Origin: JAQWBS01 sp047975765
GTDB taxonomy: Bacteria; Pseudomonadota; Alphaproteobacteria; RF32; CAG-239
Length of the DNA: 64,000 nt
NCBI GenBank assembly: GCA_047975765.1
Contig: JBKEEF010000004.1
Location: forward strand, 1-64,000
Reading direction: 5' to 3'
The notes beneath the pieces are model-generated. The model saw only the letters and a list, made by a program, of their open reading frames with translations, did no database searches and had not been told where the DNA came from. Below are positions 61,410 to 64,000 of this stretch, one piece after another (positions within the stretch are counted from its first letter, which is position 1; every line of letters begins with the position of its first letter). The translations under genes and the position numbers were made by a program.

Positions 61410-62012
61410 ATGAAAAAAATATTTCTAACACTAGTTTTGCTCTTGGGCTTTCAAGTAGATGTTTTTGCAGCGGTGGGGTGCGATTTGAATGATCCTGACC
61501 GTGATGTGAAAAGACTTTTCCCAACGTCAACGGGCTATAAAACAGACTATAAGTCTTTAGATAGAATGGGCGGAGAGGCAACACTTTTAGATGTTGAAAA
61601 CCAACTTGGTGATAAATTCACAGGCATTTATGAAACAATTGATGTGCCATACACTGTTTATACTGTTTTCAAAGGTAAAGAAGTTATTGGCTATATTCAC
61701 GGTATTAATCAAAAAGGAAAATATGGTGGACTTCAAGTTTTTTTGGCTTTGAATCCTCAAGGTAAAATTGAAGATTTCTACTATCAGAAACTCACAAGCC
61801 GTGAGGCAGAACAAATGAGATCAAAGGAATTTGCGAATCAGTTTAAAAACATGACTTTTTCAGATTTCCAAAACTATGATCCAAACACAAAAGCAAATAT
61901 TCCGAATTCAGTTTCTAAGATAGAAGATGTTGATTTCTATTCTACCCTTCGTGCCATTAAGAAAAATTTGATTCTGATGAATATCTTTGTTTTTAATCAA
62001 AAGGAAAAATAA
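61410..62012 (+). CDS. Exported FMN-binding-domain-like protein
   Basis: A 200-residue protein, signal peptide residues 1-20 (FQVDVFA). GKEVIGYIHGINQKGKYGGL and VFLALNPQGKIEDFYYQKLT resemble the FMN-binding fold of NosR/RnfG-type proteins, in which a Thr may carry FMN; the typical S(T)GAT motif is not seen. ATG 61410 is chosen over 61407, since AGGAGG (61400-61405) leaves just one base before the latter. Six to nine bases after the barrel gene. Confidence 0.55.
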   Translation: MKKIFLTLVLLLGFQVDVFAAVGCDLNDPDRDVKRLFPTSTGYKTDYKSLDRMGGEATLLDVENQLGDKFTGIYETIDVPYTVYTVFKGKEVIGYIHGINQKGKYGGLQVFLALNPQGKIEDFYYQKLTSREAEQMRSKEFANQFKNMTFSDFQNYDPNTKANIPNSVSKIEDVDFYSTLRAIKKNLILMNIFVFNQKEK

Positions 62013-62013
62013 G

Positions 62014-63195
62014 ATGAACGTTTTTCAACTCTCATATAAAAATTTATTCAGACGTAAAGTGAGAACTTTATTCACGATTATAGGTATAACCCTTTCAACT
62101 TGGGTTTTGGTAACGCTTCTTGGCTTTAATAAGGGATATGAACACTCACTCAATGATAACATTGAGGGAATGGGCTTTCAGATTGTTCTAACGGCTAAGG
62201 GTTGTCCTTATGAAGCAGCAACTTTGATGCTTAAAGGCGGAACAGGGCTTCGTTATATGCCAGAAGAAATGGTGGCAGATGTTGCAAGCAGAAAAGAAGT
62301 GGCTCAGGCAACGGCTCAGTTGATGCATGTTGAATTTGATCCAAATAAGGGTGAAAATGGTGGTTCCGTGGTTTATTTAGGAATTGACCCAAAAACTTTT
62401 TCAGAAATGAAGCCATATTTAGAATTCACTCAAGGTAAATGGTTTGATGAACAAACAGGAAATGTTGTGGTGCTTGGTTATGAAGCAGCTGAATTGGAAC
62501 AAAGAGAAGTTGGCGATTTAATGCTTCTTCCAGGAAGTGATGCGGAATATGAAGTTGTTGGTGTTTTGAAAAGAACAGGAACACAAGATGATGGAATGAT
62601 TTTTTTGCCACTGCAAACAGCCCAAAAAGCTTTTAATAAAGAAAACGAACTAACCATGCTTGGCATTAGATTGAATAAAGATGTAAATCAAACAGCTTTT
62701 GAAGAAGAGCTTTATAAGTTACCCGATGTTCAAGTTGTTTCTATGGCACAGGTTAAAAATACGATTATGGGGTTGGTTTCCAGTGCGAAAGTGATTGTCC
62801 TTTCAATTGCTTTCATTGCTTTCATCATTGCAATGTTTGGGGTTTTGAATACGGTTTTGATGAGTGTTTTTGAAAGATATCAAGAAATTGGCATTTTGAA
62901 AAGTATGGGCGCAATGCCAGTTGATATTTTTAAAATGATTTTAATTGAAACAACGATTTTGTGTTCTGCAGGTGGACTTTTAGGAATTGGTTTTTCTTAT
63001 GTGTTCTCAGGAATTTCAGAAATTGCAATCAGGTATTTCTTGCCTTTCGCACCAAGTGGAAAACTCATTTTGATTGATAGCCAAATTGCTTTGTTTGCAT
63101 TTGTTTCAATCACCTTAATCGGCATTGTCGGTGGAATGTATCCAGCTTGGAGAGCTTCCAAAGTCAGACCACTAGATAGCATTAGGAGTGAATAG
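62014..63195 (+). CDS. ABC transporter permease, MacB/FtsX type
   Basis: A 393-residue protein: membrane helix near 18-40, a large periplasmic MacB-like domain, and three C-terminal helices (about 255-385) of the FtsX domain, with ILKSMGAMPVDIFKMI (the coupling helix) and the SKVRPLDSIRSE end. FtsX-type permeases act by mechanotransmission instead of carrying substrate through the membrane. One base after the previous stop. Confidence 0.9.
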   Translation: MNVFQLSYKNLFRRKVRTLFTIIGITLSTWVLVTLLGFNKGYEHSLNDNIEGMGFQIVLTAKGCPYEAATLMLKGGTGLRYMPEEMVADVASRKEVAQATAQLMHVEFDPNKGENGGSVVYLGIDPKTFSEMKPYLEFTQGKWFDEQTGNVVVLGYEAAELEQREVGDLMLLPGSDAEYEVVGVLKRTGTQDDGMIFLPLQTAQKAFNKENELTMLGIRLNKDVNQTAFEEELYKLPDVQVVSMAQVKNTIMGLVSSAKVIVLSIAFIAFIIAMFGVLNTVLMSVFERYQEIGILKSMGAMPVDIFKMILIETTILCSAGGLLGIGFSYVFSGISEIAIRYFLPFAPSGKLILIDSQIALFAFVSITLIGIVGGMYPAWRASKVRPLDSIRSE

Positions 63196-63196
63196 A

Positions 63197-63877
63197 ATGA
63201 ATAGTATTATTTCTGTAAAAAACTTGACTAAGATTTATGAAAGAGGTTCTGAAAAAATCCGAGCTGTTGATGGTGTGAATCTCGAAATCAATCAAGGAGA
63301 TATTGTTTCTGTGATTGGTGAGTCTGGAAGCGGAAAGACAACTTTGGTCAATTTGATTGGTTGTTTGGACAATCCTACTAGCGGTGAACTTCATCTTGAT
63401 GGGAAACAAATCTTTGCTCAAGGTATTGAGTTGAGTGAAAGTAAATTGACAAGAATTAGAAGCGAATTTTTTGGATATGTTTTCCAAAAATTCTTTCTTA
63501 TTCCGACGTTGACAGTTAAAGAGAATATTCTCCTTCCAAGTATATTCCAGTCAAAAGTTAAAACTTCTGAAAAAGAACTCGATGAAATTATGGAATTGCT
63601 CGGAATTTTGAAGCGAAAGAACCATCTTCCAAGTGAGCTTTCAGGTGGAGAAATGCAACGTGTGGCGATTGCTAGAGCATTGGTAGGTAAGCCCAAAATT
63701 TTGATTGCTGATGAGCCAACTGGAAATTTGGATAGCAAAAGAAGCCAGGAAATTAAAGCGTTGTTACTTAAGCTCAATAAAGAATTTGGCATTACAATCA
63801 TTATGGTGACACATAGTCCTGATTTGGCAAAAATTGGCAATCGTGTGATTGAAATTAAAGACGGAAAAATAAGTTAG
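63197..63877 (+). CDS. ABC transporter ATP-binding protein, LolD/MacB type
   Basis: A 226-residue ATPase. Walker A GESGSGKTT, signature LSGGEMQRVAIARAL, Walker B ILIADEPTGNLD and H-loop VTHSP are intact. It partners the preceding permease. ATG 63197 has AGGAG at 8-nt spacing; GTG 63188 overlaps that site. Last gene of the operon. Confidence 0.93.
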   Translation: MNSIISVKNLTKIYERGSEKIRAVDGVNLEINQGDIVSVIGESGSGKTTLVNLIGCLDNPTSGELHLDGKQIFAQGIELSESKLTRIRSEFFGYVFQKFFLIPTLTVKENILLPSIFQSKVKTSEKELDEIMELLGILKRKNHLPSELSGGEMQRVAIARALVGKPKILIADEPTGNLDSKRSQEIKALLLKLNKEFGITIIMVTHSPDLAKIGNRVIEIKDGKIS

Positions 63878-63891
63878 TTCTTTCTAAGAAT

Positions 63892-63923
63892 AAACCCCCG
63901 AGAGGAAGTTGGCTCGGGGGTTT
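63892..63923. terminator. Strong hairpin terminator after the ABC operon
   Basis: 11-bp arms AAACCCCCGAG and CTCGGGGGTTT, loop of 10 nt; the T-tract beyond is interrupted by G. Confidence 0.8.
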
Positions 63924-63955
63924 GTGTTTTCTAAAACAGAGGAGAAGTTTTAGAT

Positions 63956-64000
63956 TTAGAAATTATATTGGAACTGAACACCATAAATATTGCTATAACT
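63956..64000 (-). CDS. C-terminal end of an outer-membrane protein (partial)
   Basis: The last 14 codons of a minus-strand gene cut by the window edge: SYSNIYGVQFQYNF then TAA at 63958-63956. Alternating aromatic residues and a terminal Phe are the outer-membrane barrel signature. The terminator at 63892-63923 would serve this gene too. Confidence 0.5.
   Translation of the reverse strand, partial: SYSNIYGVQFQYNF

Noticed and set aside
1..64000. CRISPR array, prophage, insertion sequence or rRNA operon
   Set aside because: No regularly spaced repeats, transposase, integrase, phage structural gene or rRNA sequence was found on reading both strands.

Overview
The window looks like chromosome from an AT-rich alphaproteobacterium that can live without oxygen. 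Supporting signs are: two GTTC-N7-GTTC operators, the alphaproteobacterial LexA box, in front of lexA and umuDC; an alphaproteobacterial-type flagellin and a DUF465 protein; a tRNA-flanked, mostly single-copy housekeeping gene set; a class III (anaerobic) ribonucleotide reductase; and an ATP-type phosphofructokinase. An uncultured, gut-type Rhodospirillales-like lineage is my inference. The standard bacterial code holds, because TAA, TAG and TGA all end clear genes.

Layout. 1-2.6 kb: a broken histidine phosphatase, a small membrane protein, a degenerate DEAD-box protein and a cupin. 2.6-8.4 kb: ptsP, rodZ, hisS, prfA. 8.4-8.8 kb: a gene-free stretch with palindromic repeats where prmC might be expected. 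8.8-10.6 kb: SOS-controlled umuDC. 11.2-15.5 kb: dnaE and a membrane protein. 15.5-20.6 kb: a DUF2207 protein, a GlmU-type uridylyltransferase lacking its acetyltransferase half, and pepF. 20.7-23.5 kb: a divergent pair, a VirB8-like protein and a TolC-like lipoprotein with a C-terminal Ig-like domain. 23.9-27.5 kb: the anaerobic RNR operon behind paired NrdR-like boxes, with the glycyl-radical domain on its own small gene. 27.6-29.5 kb: two related cysteine-rich secreted proteins, one frameshifted. 29.8-34.3 kb: a flippase-like protein, lexA, lysS, a polysaccharide-deacetylase-like protein. 34.3-34.7 kb: tRNA-Glu followed by a GC-rich, highly structured candidate ncRNA.

34.7-41.6 kb is accessory. 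It holds small genes, several without Shine-Dalgarno sites but with a shared ATTATTAAY leader, a damaged flagellin carrying a beta-helix-like insert, and a Nudix hydrolase. 41.7-46.2 kb: tolB, ruvX, an amidase, a radical-SAM remnant and djlA. 46.2-52.1 kb: deoxynucleoside salvage (pgeF, deoB, deoA, deoC, purine nucleoside phosphorylase, cdd), interrupted by a protein with two RpoA-CTD-like units. 52.2-59.9 kb: a large AsmA protein, galU, cutA, pfkA, DUF465, rpsU. 60-63.9 kb: a tight five-gene operon (YtkA/FixH-like protein, beta-barrel, FMN-binding-like protein, MacB-type permease and ATPase) behind a perfect 10-bp inverted repeat. The window ends in the last 14 codons of another outer-membrane protein.

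How the parts connect: DNA replication and damage response (dnaE, lexA, umuDC, ruvX), anaerobic dNTP supply plus deoxynucleoside recycling (nrdD, nrdG, cdd, deoABC, deoB), and envelope biogenesis (rodZ, tolB, AsmA, amidase, galU). Six loci carry frameshifts, in-frame stops or an internal deletion, so either pseudogenes are accumulating or the assembly has indel errors.
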